From assembly GCF_004798585.1 (NCBI RefSeq), contig NZ_PPXQ01000019.1:1-64000 (forward strand): a stretch of 64,000 nt of DNA. Direction: 5' to 3'. The first letter of the stretch is position 1, and each line of letters opens with the position of its first letter. The translations under genes and the position numbers were made by a program. The DNA comes from Massilia sp. Mn16-1_5. Its GTDB lineage: Bacteria > Pseudomonadota > Gammaproteobacteria > Burkholderiales > Burkholderiaceae_D. Under the pieces are notes generated by a model. That model was not told the DNA's origin. It did not search any database and saw only the letters and a program-made list of their open reading frames with translations. Shown here piece after piece: positions 27,140 through 36,599 of the stretch.

Positions 27140-27613
27140 ATGAATGCGGTCCTGTTTGCCCTGGCCTTTTGCGTCGGCATCTTCATTTCGGTCCAGGCGG
27201 CCGTCAACAGCCAGCTGGCGCACGCGCTGCACGCCAACTCGGTGGTGGCAGCCCTGATCTCGTTCAGCGTCGGCACCGTCGTGCTGGGCATCGCCGCCTT
27301 CGCCCGTGGCGGGGTGGGCGAGGCGCTCGGCCTGCTGAGCCAGCAGCCGCTGTGGAAGCTCACCGGCGGCATGCTGGGCGCCGCCTTCGTTTTCGGCACC
27401 GTCTTCCTGGCGCCGCGCATCGGCCTCCTGAACCTGGTGGTGCTGGTGATCGCCGGCCAGTTGCTGATGTCGATGGCGATCGACAATTTCGGTCTGGTGC
27501 AGATGGCGGTGCGCAAAGTCTCGGCGATCCGCATGGCGGGCGCCCTGGTCGTGGTTGCCGGTGTGGCGCTGACCCTGTTCGGCGACCGCATTGTTGCGGC
27601 ATTGGGACGGTGA
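27140..27613 (+). CDS. DMT family inner-membrane protein YdcZ (DUF606)
   Basis: 157 residues, five predicted membrane helices, opening MNAVLFALAFCVGIFISVQAAVN as expected for the family. A half-size drug/metabolite transporter, probably dimeric. The substrate is unknown. Confidence 0.88.
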   Translation: MNAVLFALAFCVGIFISVQAAVNSQLAHALHANSVVAALISFSVGTVVLGIAAFARGGVGEALGLLSQQPLWKLTGGMLGAAFVFGTVFLAPRIGLLNLVVLVIAGQLLMSMAIDNFGLVQMAVRKVSAIRMAGALVVVAGVALTLFGDRIVAALGR

Positions 27614-27656
27614 AGAATTTCTCGTTAGCAGCTGCAATTTCTGGCTGGCATGGTTT

Positions 27657-27676
27657 TATAATGATAGACATTGTCT
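27657..27676 (+). promoter_or_regulatory. -10 TATAAT plus 11-bp palindrome AGACATTGTCT before the PilT/U-like gene
   Basis: TATAAT at 27657-27662 and a perfect palindrome at 27666-27676 sitting on the expected transcript start. No good -35 is seen 17 bases upstream, so an activator or the palindrome-binding factor may be needed. Coding starts at 27710. Confidence 0.45.
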
Positions 27677-27709
27677 GAACGACACTTCGATTATTAGAAA
27701 ACCACGCAG

Positions 27710-28831
27710 ATGGAATTCCACCAGTCCTCGCAAATCCCCACGCTGTCGTATGTCGAAAACGAAGACCACCCGGTCTTCGGCACCCTGGTCGAGCAGATCC
27801 TGCATCTGCTGAACTCGCGCCTGGTGTTCTCCGACATCATCATCCACCAGAACAGCCCGCTGATGCTGCGCCAGCCGAAAGGCCTGGTGGCGGTCACGGA
27901 TTCGCCGATCACGCGCGAGGAGCTGGAAGAATTCTTCGAAGTCATCGAGCCGAACTGGGCCGAGCGCATCGCCGACCGCGCTTTTGATCGCTCGATCGAC
28001 CTGCATACGGCGCGCATCCGCGCCAACTGCTTCACCTTCCAGGGCAAGAAGCGCCTCGGTTGCGTGATCCGCCGCTTCCCGAAGGAGCCGATGCCGCTGT
28101 CCGAGCTGGGGCTGGACGCCGACGGCCAGGAATTCGCGCGCCTCACCAGCGGCCTGGTGCTGATCATCGGCGACACCTGCCAGGGCAAGTCGACCACCAT
28201 CGCATCGATGCTGGACGAGATCAACAAGCGCCGCTCGGGCCACATCATCACCATCGAGGACCCGGTCGAAACCCTGATCCCGCAACGTAAATCGATCATC
28301 ACCCAGCGCGAGGTCGGCATCGACGGCGACGTCGAGAGCTATTACCTCGGCGCCCTCGACGCCCTGCGCGAGCGTCCGGACGTGATCATGATCGGCGAGA
28401 TCCGCGACGCCCAGACCGCCCAGGAAGCCCTGGCCCTGGCCGAATCCGGCCCGCTGGTGCTGGCCACCCTGCATGCGCGCTCGACCGAAATGGGCCTGCA
28501 GAAGATGCTGCGCCTGCTCGGCAACCTTGATGCGCAAGCCCAGGCCCTGGCCCACGCGCTGCGCGGCGTCCTGTGCCAGGCGCTGCTGCCGTCGAGCGAA
28601 GGCAACCGCTACCACCTGGCCACCGAATGCCTGACCCCGAGCCCGACGGTCGCGCGCCTGATCGAGGAGGGCGACCTCGGCGCCCTGCGCGAGCATATGA
28701 ACGGCGGACGCGATCCCGGCTGCCACACGATGAACGCCTCGCTCGAGAAGCTGCTGGCCGGGCACAAGATCAGCGTCGAGGATGCGCGCGCGGCGACGAC
28801 GGATCGGGTAGGGTTCGCGGACCTGGTATGA
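27710..28831 (+). CDS. PilT/PilU-like type IV pilus retraction ATPase with divergent Walker A
   Basis: 373 residues, secretion ATPase of the PilT/PilU subfamily. Seen: HIITIEDPVETLIPQRKSII (Asp box), QREVGIDGD, GEIRDAQTA (Walker B) and TLHARS (His box). The P-loop reads GDTCQGKST instead of the usual GPTGSGKST; the critical Gly-Lys-Ser is kept, so ATP binding is likely. No pilT, pilB or other pil gene is adjacent, so this is an orphan paralogue. PilU is the closest guess from the C-terminal length. Confidence 0.85.
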   Translation: MEFHQSSQIPTLSYVENEDHPVFGTLVEQILHLLNSRLVFSDIIIHQNSPLMLRQPKGLVAVTDSPITREELEEFFEVIEPNWAERIADRAFDRSIDLHTARIRANCFTFQGKKRLGCVIRRFPKEPMPLSELGLDADGQEFARLTSGLVLIIGDTCQGKSTTIASMLDEINKRRSGHIITIEDPVETLIPQRKSIITQREVGIDGDVESYYLGALDALRERPDVIMIGEIRDAQTAQEALALAESGPLVLATLHARSTEMGLQKMLRLLGNLDAQAQALAHALRGVLCQALLPSSEGNRYHLATECLTPSPTVARLIEEGDLGALREHMNGGRDPGCHTMNASLEKLLAGHKISVEDARAATTDRVGFADLV

Positions 28832-29029
28832 CGAAGGCGGAGGCATGCGCCTGATCGCATGCCTTCGCTGTCCGAATTGCGGCAGGACGGGGAAGCCCGC
28901 TTCTTGTCGTACGCGCTCCGACATGGTTGTCGATTTCTTTGTGACCACGGCCCCTTTCCTGGCACGATAGAATCGGTGATGCTTCGCTTCTCCAGGCAGC
29001 CTCACCCCAACCATTTGTCGGCTGCTGCA

Positions 29030-30646
29030 ATGACCGAACTCACCCTACAGCAACCCTCCATTCTCCTCATCGACGACGAGTCGTTCGCGGAGGACATCAT
29101 TAACCATAGCCTGCGGTCGTGTGGGCCACACCGGTTTCATTTCACGACCGAGCCGGCGATGGCGGTTCAGCTGGCGAAGGAAGTTGCGGCCACCGTGGTG
29201 CTGGTCGATATGCGCATGCCGGGTCCCAATGGCTTCGAGGTCACGCACCGGCTACGCGCGGACAAGTACACCGAACACGTCGCCGTGATCATCCTGTCGG
29301 CGGAAGACGATCCCGACATGAAGGCCGCAGCGTTCGACGCCGGCGCCAGCGACTACCTCGTCAAGTGGCCGGCCCCGCGCGAGCTGGTTGCACGGGTACG
29401 CTACCACAGCAACTCGTGCCTTGCCCGACGCCAGCTCGATGCTGCGTTTGTGTCGCTCTGCCAAAGTCAGGAGGAGTTGGCGGCAAGCCAATCGGCTTTG
29501 TTGCAGTCACAAAAAATGGAAGCCATCGGCCAACTGACAGGCGGCGTGGCGCATGATTTCAACAACGTGCTGCAAATCATCGGCGGCAACCTGCAGTTGC
29601 TAAAGCTGAGCGACGGCGTCAAGGAAGCGGGAAAGGCGCGCGTCGATACCGCGTTGACCGGTGTGCGGCGCGGCGCCGAACTGGCGTCGCACTTGCTGGC
29701 CTTCGCGCGCCGGCAGCCGCTGCAGGCAAGCGTCATCAATCCCCGGCATCTGCTCCGTGAGATGGACGACATGACGCGCCGGATGTTCGGACCCCATCCC
29801 ACCGTCGTTACCGACATCGCCCCTGACTTGGGCAACATCCTCGTCGATCCGAACCAGCTCCACAATGTCCTGCTGAATCTGGCCATCAATGCGCGCGATG
29901 CGATGGACGGCAGCGGCACATTGCGCATCCGGGCCGCCAACCTGGAGCAGGATCACGCAAGCTTGTCGAGCCTGCCGGCCGGACGCTGGGTGATGATCGA
30001 GGTGGCCGACGACGGCAGAGGCATGACGCCGGAGGTCATGGCGCGTGCGTTCGAGCCGTTCTTCACGACCAAGCCGATCGGGCGGGGAACCGGTTTGGGC
30101 CTGTCGATGGTGTATGGCTTCGTCAAGCAGTCGGACGGAGAAATTGTCTTGTCCAGCACGCCAGGGGCGGGCACCAGCGTCAAACTCTACCTGCCGCGTA
30201 GCGATGCCGAGCCGGTACTGCCGGAAATGCCGCAGGCAACGCGATTCGAGGGCGGCCCCGAAACCATACTGGTGGTCGAAGACGAGGACAACGTACGTCA
30301 CACCACCTGCGCAAGCCTGTCCGCGCTCGGCTACCGGGTGCACGAGGCGTCCAGCGCCTCGGTCGCCGCCGATATGATCAGGAGCGGCCTGGACGTCGAC
30401 CTGGTGTTCACCGACGTGGTCATGCCGGGGCCGGTGACGAGCTTGCAGCTGGGCGAGCTGGTGCATGCCAGCCTGCCGCAGGCACAAATCTTGTACACGT
30501 CAGGATACGCCGAAGGCGTGCTGACCCATGAGGGCAGGCTGCCGGCGGGCGTCAACCTGCTGCCGAAACCCTATGATTTCGGTACGCTCAGCACGCGCAT
30601 CCGCCACCTGCTGAAGCGGCGCAAGAACGAAGCGGCGACGGCGTGA
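29030..30646 (+). CDS. Hybrid histidine kinase, receiver-HisKA-HATPase-receiver
   Basis: 538 residues from ATG 29030 (MTELTLQQPS); no membrane helix. N-terminal receiver with phosphoacceptor Asp60 (VDMRMPG), coiled linker, H-box His175 in GGVAHDFNN, N-box Asn287 and G-box GTGLGLSMVYG, then a C-terminal receiver with Asp462 in TDVVMPG and Lys in LPKPY. A cytoplasmic kinase that takes input through its first receiver. It is convergent with the LuxR-type gene. Confidence 0.92.
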   Translation: MTELTLQQPSILLIDDESFAEDIINHSLRSCGPHRFHFTTEPAMAVQLAKEVAATVVLVDMRMPGPNGFEVTHRLRADKYTEHVAVIILSAEDDPDMKAAAFDAGASDYLVKWPAPRELVARVRYHSNSCLARRQLDAAFVSLCQSQEELAASQSALLQSQKMEAIGQLTGGVAHDFNNVLQIIGGNLQLLKLSDGVKEAGKARVDTALTGVRRGAELASHLLAFARRQPLQASVINPRHLLREMDDMTRRMFGPHPTVVTDIAPDLGNILVDPNQLHNVLLNLAINARDAMDGSGTLRIRAANLEQDHASLSSLPAGRWVMIEVADDGRGMTPEVMARAFEPFFTTKPIGRGTGLGLSMVYGFVKQSDGEIVLSSTPGAGTSVKLYLPRSDAEPVLPEMPQATRFEGGPETILVVEDEDNVRHTTCASLSALGYRVHEASSASVAADMIRSGLDVDLVFTDVVMPGPVTSLQLGELVHASLPQAQILYTSGYAEGVLTHEGRLPAGVNLLPKPYDFGTLSTRIRHLLKRRKNEAATA

Positions 30647-30665
30647 GAGTCGGGCGCATGCGCCG

Positions 30666-31298
30666 TCAGCTCACGAGGCCGTGATGGATGGCGTAGCGTA
30701 TCAGCTCGGCATTGCTCCTGAGCTGCAGTTTCGTGAAGATCCGGCCGCGGTAGGTATTGACCGAGCTGATGCTGATATCGAGCCTGGCCGCCACCTGCTT
30801 GACGGGGTGGCCCAGCGCCAGCAGGCGCATCACCTGCTGTTCGCGGTCGGTCAGTCGCTCGTGGGCGTGACGGGGGTTGGGCGAGGTCACTTCGTCGGCA
30901 AGCATCTCCGCCAGGCTGTCGCTCAGGTAGCGGCCGCCCGCATGCACCCTGTGAATCGCTTTCAACACCACATCGACGGTCAGCGACTTGGGGATATAGC
31001 CCGCGGCGCCAAGTTTCAGAACGTTTATTCCGAAGCGCTCTTCGCTATGCGAACTCAGCACCAGGACGCGGATGCCGGGGAAGCGGGCAATGACCGTCCG
31101 CAGCGCATCCAGTTCGTGGATGGGGCTGAGGGTAAGGTCGAGCAGCAGCAGGTCCGCTTCCACCTTCTCGAGCACGGCAAGCGTCGATCCCAGGTCCGCA
31201 GCCTCTCCCACCAGGACGATATCGGGGTCCACGGACAAGACCTTCTTGACGCCTTCACGCACCAACTGGTGGTCGTCGGCGATGACAACGCGGATCAT
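30666..31298 (-). CDS. LuxR/NarL-type response regulator
   Basis: 210 residues: receiver with Asp54 (LLLDL) and Lys104, then a LuxR helix-turn-helix (about 148-205, LTDREQQVMRLLALGHPVKQVA). The only DNA-binding protein of the signalling island, so the most likely transcriptional output. NarL-type regulators normally pair with HisKA_3 kinases, one of which is at 34942-36585. Confidence 0.92.
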   Translation of the reverse strand: MIRVVIADDHQLVREGVKKVLSVDPDIVLVGEAADLGSTLAVLEKVEADLLLLDLTLSPIHELDALRTVIARFPGIRVLVLSSHSEERFGINVLKLGAAGYIPKSLTVDVVLKAIHRVHAGGRYLSDSLAEMLADEVTSPNPRHAHERLTDREQQVMRLLALGHPVKQVAARLDISISSVNTYRGRIFTKLQLRSNAELIRYAIHHGLVS

Positions 31299-31643
31299 TG
31301 AATGGAAACGCCTGTGAAAAGTGCCATGTCGGACAATGTTAGCAAGAATGGGATCGTCATGATGTAAAGCGGAGGTGGATGGCGCGAACGTGCGCGATGA
31401 TATTGGCTTCCCATTCCCTGTGCGATGGGTAAAGTTGCGACAGCGTGACGCAATCCGTACGACGCCATGTAGGACTTCGCCTCATTCGCGGCCTTGCGCC
31501 CGGCGCTGGCGGCGCACGCATTCGGGCGCGCAGGCGACGCCATGTCGCAATCTGTCCGACTTCGCCCGCAGACGCAATCCGGGTAAGCTGCGCGGTCCTG
31601 TTTCCCCCAGGCTGCGTTCGAGCGGCACACAACCAAGGATTAT
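31299..31643. other. 345-bp intergenic region with reused short words
   Basis: No coding sequence supported. Words recur: CGACGCCATGT at 31460-31470 and 31535-31545, GACTTCGCC at 31473-31481 and 31558-31566, GACGCAATCC at 31447-31456 and 31571-31580, plus TTGCGACA (31435-31442) against TGTCGCAA (31543-31550) as inverted copy. This may be a decayed duplication or divergent regulatory region. AAGGA precedes the receiver gene's ATG. Confidence 0.4.
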
Positions 31644-32024
31644 ATGACCCCGCCTGAGCCGAAGCCGCGTGTACTGGTCGTCGACGACAACGCCGACGCT
31701 GCCGATACCCTCGGATCCCTGCTGACGCTCTTCGATTACGAGGTTGCCGTTGCTTACTCGGGCGCGGACGCACTCGCCCTCGGGGACGCGTTCCGTCCGC
31801 AGTGCGTGATCCTGGACGTCGCCATGCCGCAGATGGACGGCTGCGCAACGGCGCGGTATATGCGCCAGCGGACATGGGGACGGCAAGCCTGCATTATCGC
31901 GCTGACGGCCTGGGGCGACGACGATACCCACGTCTGCACTGTGCAGGCAGGCATGGATGTTCACTTCACGAAACCGGTCAAGGCCGACGCACTGCTTGCC
32001 GTCCTGGCGCGCGTGAGCGCGTAA
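31644..32024 (+). CDS. Stand-alone receiver (CheY-like) response regulator
   Basis: 126 residues, a single receiver: acidic pair in VVDDN, phosphoacceptor Asp58 (LDVAMPQ), Lys110 in FTKPV. No output domain. It could act as a shuttle or phosphate sink for the neighbouring kinases. AAGGA lies just upstream of the ATG at 31644. Confidence 0.92.
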   Translation: MTPPEPKPRVLVVDDNADAADTLGSLLTLFDYEVAVAYSGADALALGDAFRPQCVILDVAMPQMDGCATARYMRQRTWGRQACIIALTAWGDDDTHVCTVQAGMDVHFTKPVKADALLAVLARVSA

Positions 32025-32107
32025 GTGCAGGCAAAACGGCAAGGCGCGTGCTATCTTGGCATTATTGGTTAGCAATTGTGCAAAGCGTCTAGGGAAGACT
32101 GGCAAGC

Positions 32108-34945
32108 ATGGCAAATGACGCAGCCGGCTTGGAGAAGGCCGCTCGACTGGCGTTGATGGCGTCCGGGGACGACTGGGCGATGGTCAGCCTTTACCTGCCC
32201 GGCACGGCGCCGCAACACGTTTGCACGGCGGCGTCTCCTGCCGTTCGCGCGGCGCTCGAAGGGCTCGAAGCCCAGATGCACAGTGACGAGTACACCATGC
32301 CGCAGCCGGACTCCGGCACCTTGCCCGACGCCTGCCGCGACCTGGTGCGGCGCGCCGGGCTGCGCAGCTATCGGGCACTTCGGCGCCGCTTTTCTGACGG
32401 CGCCGAACAGGGGCATTGCGTGCTGGCCACTGCCAGCGCCGCGGATCGGCCGGCCGGCCGTGGTCTGGAGCTGCTCGCCGATTTGTTCCTGGCCAGCGCG
32501 TCGGAGCGCGTGGCGGGGACGGCCGGCGCCAGGCAGGCGCAGGAACATTTTCGCCTGCTGTTCGAGTCCGCCCCGGGACTCTACCTGGTGCTGGAGCCCG
32601 ATACCTTCCGGATTGTAGCGGCGAGCAATGCCTATCTCCATGCAACCATGGTCACGCGCGAACAGGTCGTCGGGCGCCCCTTGTTCGAGGTATTCCCCGA
32701 TGATCCCGCGGAGAGCGGCGGCAGTAGCGTCGCGCCCTTGAGGGCGTCGCTGCAGCGCGTCAGGCAGACCCGGGTCCAGGACGTGATGGCGGTGCAGCGC
32801 TATCCGATCCGGCGTCCGGAGGCAGCGGGCGGAGGCTTCGAGGTCCGCTACTGGAGCCCGATCAACTCGCCCGTTCTCGATCCGGATGGACGCGTCATGT
32901 TCATCATCCATCGCGTGGAGGACGTGACCGACTACGTGCTGGCGCACAGGCCATCCGACACCGATGCATCCGAGCGCAAGGCATCCAGGTTGGAAGCGGA
33001 AATCGTGGTGCGCTCGTACGAGCTCAAGCGAATGGCCGATTCGCTGGCGCAGAGTGAGCAGCGACTGCGTTATGTCACGCGCGCAACCAACGACGTCGTC
33101 TGGGACTGGAGCATGGCGGACGACAGCCTGTGGTGCAGCCGCAGCGCGTTCGAGCCGCTCGGCAGTGTGCTTGCGCGCTGGACCCACCTCGCGGACTGGG
33201 AAGCCTGTATCCATCCCGACGATCGCGAGCGGGTTGGCGCAAGCCTGCGTATGGGTGTCGCGGCGGGACGCGAAAACTGGGCCGCCGAATACCGGCTGCG
33301 CCTGCCCGGGGGCGTGGAGCGTTCCGTGCTGCATCGCTGTTTCATGGTCATCGACGAGCAGGGCGGGCCGCAGCGCATGGTCGGCAGTATCGCCGACCTG
33401 ACCGAGCAGAAACAGCAGGAAGCACGCCTGCGCATGCAAGCCGAAATGCTCGACTACGCGACCGATGCCATCATCGTACGCGACCTCGACAACCGGGTGC
33501 TGTACTGGAACCAGGCGGCCGCCGCGCGCTACGGCTGGAGCAGCGACGAGGTCATCGGCCGTCCGGTCGGCGAGACCCTGTATGCGCAATGCGCTCCCTC
33601 CGACTTCCAGCATGCGATGCAGGTGCTGATGCGGCACGGCGACTATTCGGGACGGATGGTGCACTCCGCGGCGGACGGCCGCAAGTTCATCGTCCATGTG
33701 CACTGGATCCTGGTACGGCGCGAGGACGGAACGCCGCGCGCCATCCTGTCCGTGGTGACCGACCTGAGCGAGCAGATCGCGCTGGAACAGCGCCTGCTGC
33801 AGATCCAGAAGCTCGAATCGCTGGGCCGGCTGACCGGCGGCCTGGCGCACGATTTCAACAACTGGCTGACCGTCATTCTCGGCAATGCCGAAGAGCTGGT
33901 CGATGCGCTCGCGGCACAGCCGCAGCTGCGCGACATCGCCCGCCTGATCCAGATGGCCGGCGAGCGTGGGGCGGACCTGACGCGCCGCCTGCTGGCGTTC
34001 GGGCGCAGGCAGGCGCTGAAGCCGCAGATACTGGCGGTTGGGGAGGCGATCGAATCGATCCGCCCCCTGATCGCGCGCAGCTTGCCCGAGAATATCGATC
34101 TCCAGCTGCTCGAAATGAATCATCGATGGTGCGTCTACGCCGACCGCGCCCAGCTCGAGGCGGCCATCCTGAATCTGTGCCTGAATGCGCGCGATGCCAT
34201 GCCCAACGGCGGCAAATTGGCCATCGAGCTCTTGCTGGTCGAAATGGAAAGCCCGGCTGCCGAACGCAGCAAGTCATTGCCGCCCGGGGAGTATGTCGTG
34301 ATCGCGGTCGCGGACAATGGCTCAGGCATTCCACAGGATGTCATGGACCATGTCTTCGAGCCTTTTTTTACGACCAAGGACGAAGCCTCCGGCAGCGGGC
34401 TTGGCTTGAGCATGGTGTATGGATTCGTCAAGCAGTCGAGCGGCGACGTGACCATTTATTCGGAGCCGGGCCGGGGTACCCAGGTGAAACTGTACCTGCC
34501 GCGTGCGCATACCGAACCGGAACCGCGCCCCGGCCCGGCGGCCAGCAGCGGCGTCCGGTTGCGGGCCGGATGCGCGATCCTGCTGGTCGAGGACGACCCG
34601 ATCGTCCGCGCGCATCTCTCGACCCAGTTGCGCGAGCTGGGATGCGCCGTCGTCGAAGCGTCCAGGGCCGAGGAAGCGCTTGCGCGGCTGGCCGCTGGCG
34701 AATCCTTCGACCTGCTGTTCACCGATGTCGTCATGCCCGGCCTTTCCGGCATCGAGCTGTCGAAGCGCGCACGCGCGCTGCGGCCGGGCATGCGTATCTT
34801 GCTGAGCTCCGGCTATACCTTCGAAGCCATGCGGCACCAGGACGACCTGGGGCCGGACGTCCGCTTCCTGAACAAACCGTATGGCAAGAGCGTCCTCGCT
34901 CAAGCACTGTCGGATGCGCTCGGTGAGCCCTGGGAGGCGCGATGA
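32108..34945 (+). CDS. Multi-PAS hybrid histidine kinase with C-terminal receiver
   Basis: 945 residues, cytoplasmic. An N-terminal region of about 125 residues resembles a GAF-type sensor. Three PAS-like domains follow (about 135-270, 315-435, 440-560), then HisKA with His581 in GGLAHDFNN, HATPase with NARDAMP and GSGLGLSMVYG, and a receiver with Asp873 in TDVVMPG. Overlaps the next kinase gene by ATGA. Confidence 0.92.
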   Translation: MANDAAGLEKAARLALMASGDDWAMVSLYLPGTAPQHVCTAASPAVRAALEGLEAQMHSDEYTMPQPDSGTLPDACRDLVRRAGLRSYRALRRRFSDGAEQGHCVLATASAADRPAGRGLELLADLFLASASERVAGTAGARQAQEHFRLLFESAPGLYLVLEPDTFRIVAASNAYLHATMVTREQVVGRPLFEVFPDDPAESGGSSVAPLRASLQRVRQTRVQDVMAVQRYPIRRPEAAGGGFEVRYWSPINSPVLDPDGRVMFIIHRVEDVTDYVLAHRPSDTDASERKASRLEAEIVVRSYELKRMADSLAQSEQRLRYVTRATNDVVWDWSMADDSLWCSRSAFEPLGSVLARWTHLADWEACIHPDDRERVGASLRMGVAAGRENWAAEYRLRLPGGVERSVLHRCFMVIDEQGGPQRMVGSIADLTEQKQQEARLRMQAEMLDYATDAIIVRDLDNRVLYWNQAAAARYGWSSDEVIGRPVGETLYAQCAPSDFQHAMQVLMRHGDYSGRMVHSAADGRKFIVHVHWILVRREDGTPRAILSVVTDLSEQIALEQRLLQIQKLESLGRLTGGLAHDFNNWLTVILGNAEELVDALAAQPQLRDIARLIQMAGERGADLTRRLLAFGRRQALKPQILAVGEAIESIRPLIARSLPENIDLQLLEMNHRWCVYADRAQLEAAILNLCLNARDAMPNGGKLAIELLLVEMESPAAERSKSLPPGEYVVIAVADNGSGIPQDVMDHVFEPFFTTKDEASGSGLGLSMVYGFVKQSSGDVTIYSEPGRGTQVKLYLPRAHTEPEPRPGPAASSGVRLRAGCAILLVEDDPIVRAHLSTQLRELGCAVVEASRAEEALARLAAGESFDLLFTDVVMPGLSGIELSKRARALRPGMRILLSSGYTFEAMRHQDDLGPDVRFLNKPYGKSVLAQALSDALGEPWEAR

Positions 34946-36585
34946 ATGAGCAGGTGCACGGCCGGAACGATCGTGCTGCCATCTGCCGCAGGATGCTGGC
35001 CTATGCCGGCATGGTCGAGCACCTCGCGCTCCCCACCGATTTACCCACGCTGGGAACCCAGATGCTCGCGTCGCTGCGCGACGATGTCGATGCCCTGGCC
35101 GTCTATCTGCTCATGGACGACGAAACGCTGGGCCTGTTGCTGCACGCCGGATGCCCGCAGGCGCCGCCCGGGCACGCGCGCGATGCGAAGCAGCTCTGCG
35201 GAGAACAAGCCTGCGAGCCTGGGTCCGCCGGCGATGGAAAGGAAAGCTGCATCGTCCCGCTCGGAGCGGCGCGCCCGGCGTGGATCGGCGAGCGAACGGC
35301 CGCGCTGGCCCTGATTCCGTTCGGCGGCCGCGGTCCGCAGGAACGACGCGGCCTTGCACTGTTCATGCTGCGCCATGCCGACCATGCCCCGTCGCTGGCA
35401 GCGCTCCTCGAACTGTCCGTGCACAAGCTTTCCCAGGCACTGACGCGGGACATGGCGCCGGCTGGGGGCCAGTCCGGCGCAGATGCCGGCAGAACACGGG
35501 TCCTGCTCATCGATGACGAGCCGCTGCTGGTCGCCCACGTCGGACGTATCCTGGAACGGGCCGGCTTTGCGTTCAATGCGGCGCAGAGCGCGCGCAGCGG
35601 CTTTGATCTGGCCACATCGATCCAGCCCGACGTGATCCTGGTCGACATGGTCATGCCCGACCTGGACGGCATCAAACTGCTGCGCATGATGCGCCGGAAC
35701 GAGTTGCTCAGTACCGTTCCGGTCATCATGCTGTCTGGCCAGGCCGACGAGACGGCGCAAGTTGCCGCGCTCGAGGAGGGCGCCGACGATTTCGTGATCA
35801 AGCCGTTCAGCGCGAAAGACCTGGTGGCGCGAATCGAGGCCAATGTACGCCTGGTCCGGCTGCGTCGCGACGCGGTGTGGCGCCAGGGCGAGTTGCTGCG
35901 CCTGCAGCAGTCGCAACAGGAACTACGCAATTTGCTCGACACCGTGCAGCGGGTACGCGACGACGAGCGGCGCATGTTGGCGCGCGAGGTGCACGACCAG
36001 CTCGGCCAGATACTGACGGCGGCCAAGATCGACATCCGCTTGCTGCAGGATCGTGTCGCGCAAGCGGACAGGCCGCCTCCTGCGCGCGACATCCTGGCGG
36101 AGCTGAGCGCGGCATTGTCGAACATCGACCTGGCGATCGCCGCGGTGCAGGACATCGCCGCGCTGCTGCGGCCGCCGGCACTCGAGGAAGGACTGGTGGC
36201 GGCGCTGCGCTGGCAGGCGGCGGATGTGCAGCGCCGCACCGGCATCGTCTGCATCGTACTGCATGACCCGACGGATTATGTCGAGCAACCTCCATTCGTG
36301 GCGGGGGAACTGTTGCGCATGTGTCAGGAAGCCCTGACCAACGTGTTGCGCCACGCCGGGGCGACGCAGGTCGTCATCCAGGTGGCGATGCGTCGCGCCT
36401 CGCTGCTGGTCAGGGTATGCGATAACGGCGGCGGCATTCCGCGAGGGCGTCTGCACGCAGCGGCGTCCCTGGGCCTGAAGGGCATGCGCGAGCGGGCCGC
36501 CAGCATCCGTGCGAACATCCATGTCTATGGGCGGCCTGGCCGGGGAACGATGGTTGCCATTCGACGCAGGCTGGCTTACCGCTGA
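34942..36585 (+). CDS. GAF-like/receiver/HisKA_3 histidine kinase (NarX-type transmitter)
   Basis: 547 residues. An N-terminal GAF-like region (about 1-165), then a receiver with Asp235 (LVDMVMPD) and Lys in FVIKPF, then a HisKA_3 dimerisation domain with His351 in REVHDQLGQ and a C-terminal HATPase (CDNGGGIPRG). This transmitter type partners NarL/LuxR regulators, so the regulator at 30666-31298 is the natural candidate. Translation is coupled to the PAS kinase through ATGA. Confidence 0.92.
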   Translation: MNEQVHGRNDRAAICRRMLAYAGMVEHLALPTDLPTLGTQMLASLRDDVDALAVYLLMDDETLGLLLHAGCPQAPPGHARDAKQLCGEQACEPGSAGDGKESCIVPLGAARPAWIGERTAALALIPFGGRGPQERRGLALFMLRHADHAPSLAALLELSVHKLSQALTRDMAPAGGQSGADAGRTRVLLIDDEPLLVAHVGRILERAGFAFNAAQSARSGFDLATSIQPDVILVDMVMPDLDGIKLLRMMRRNELLSTVPVIMLSGQADETAQVAALEEGADDFVIKPFSAKDLVARIEANVRLVRLRRDAVWRQGELLRLQQSQQELRNLLDTVQRVRDDERRMLAREVHDQLGQILTAAKIDIRLLQDRVAQADRPPPARDILAELSAALSNIDLAIAAVQDIAALLRPPALEEGLVAALRWQAADVQRRTGIVCIVLHDPTDYVEQPPFVAGELLRMCQEALTNVLRHAGATQVVIQVAMRRASLLVRVCDNGGGIPRGRLHAAASLGLKGMRERAASIRANIHVYGRPGRGTMVAIRRRLAYR

Positions 36586-36599
36586 ACGATCGACGGCGG

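Noticed and set aside
31375-31647. Possible small coding sequence in the 345-bp gap
   Set aside because: Arg/Ser-rich translation, no ribosome-binding site, no family resemblance.
32069-34123. 684-codon open frame antisense to the PAS kinase
   Set aside because: Shadow of a gene with all kinase motifs intact.
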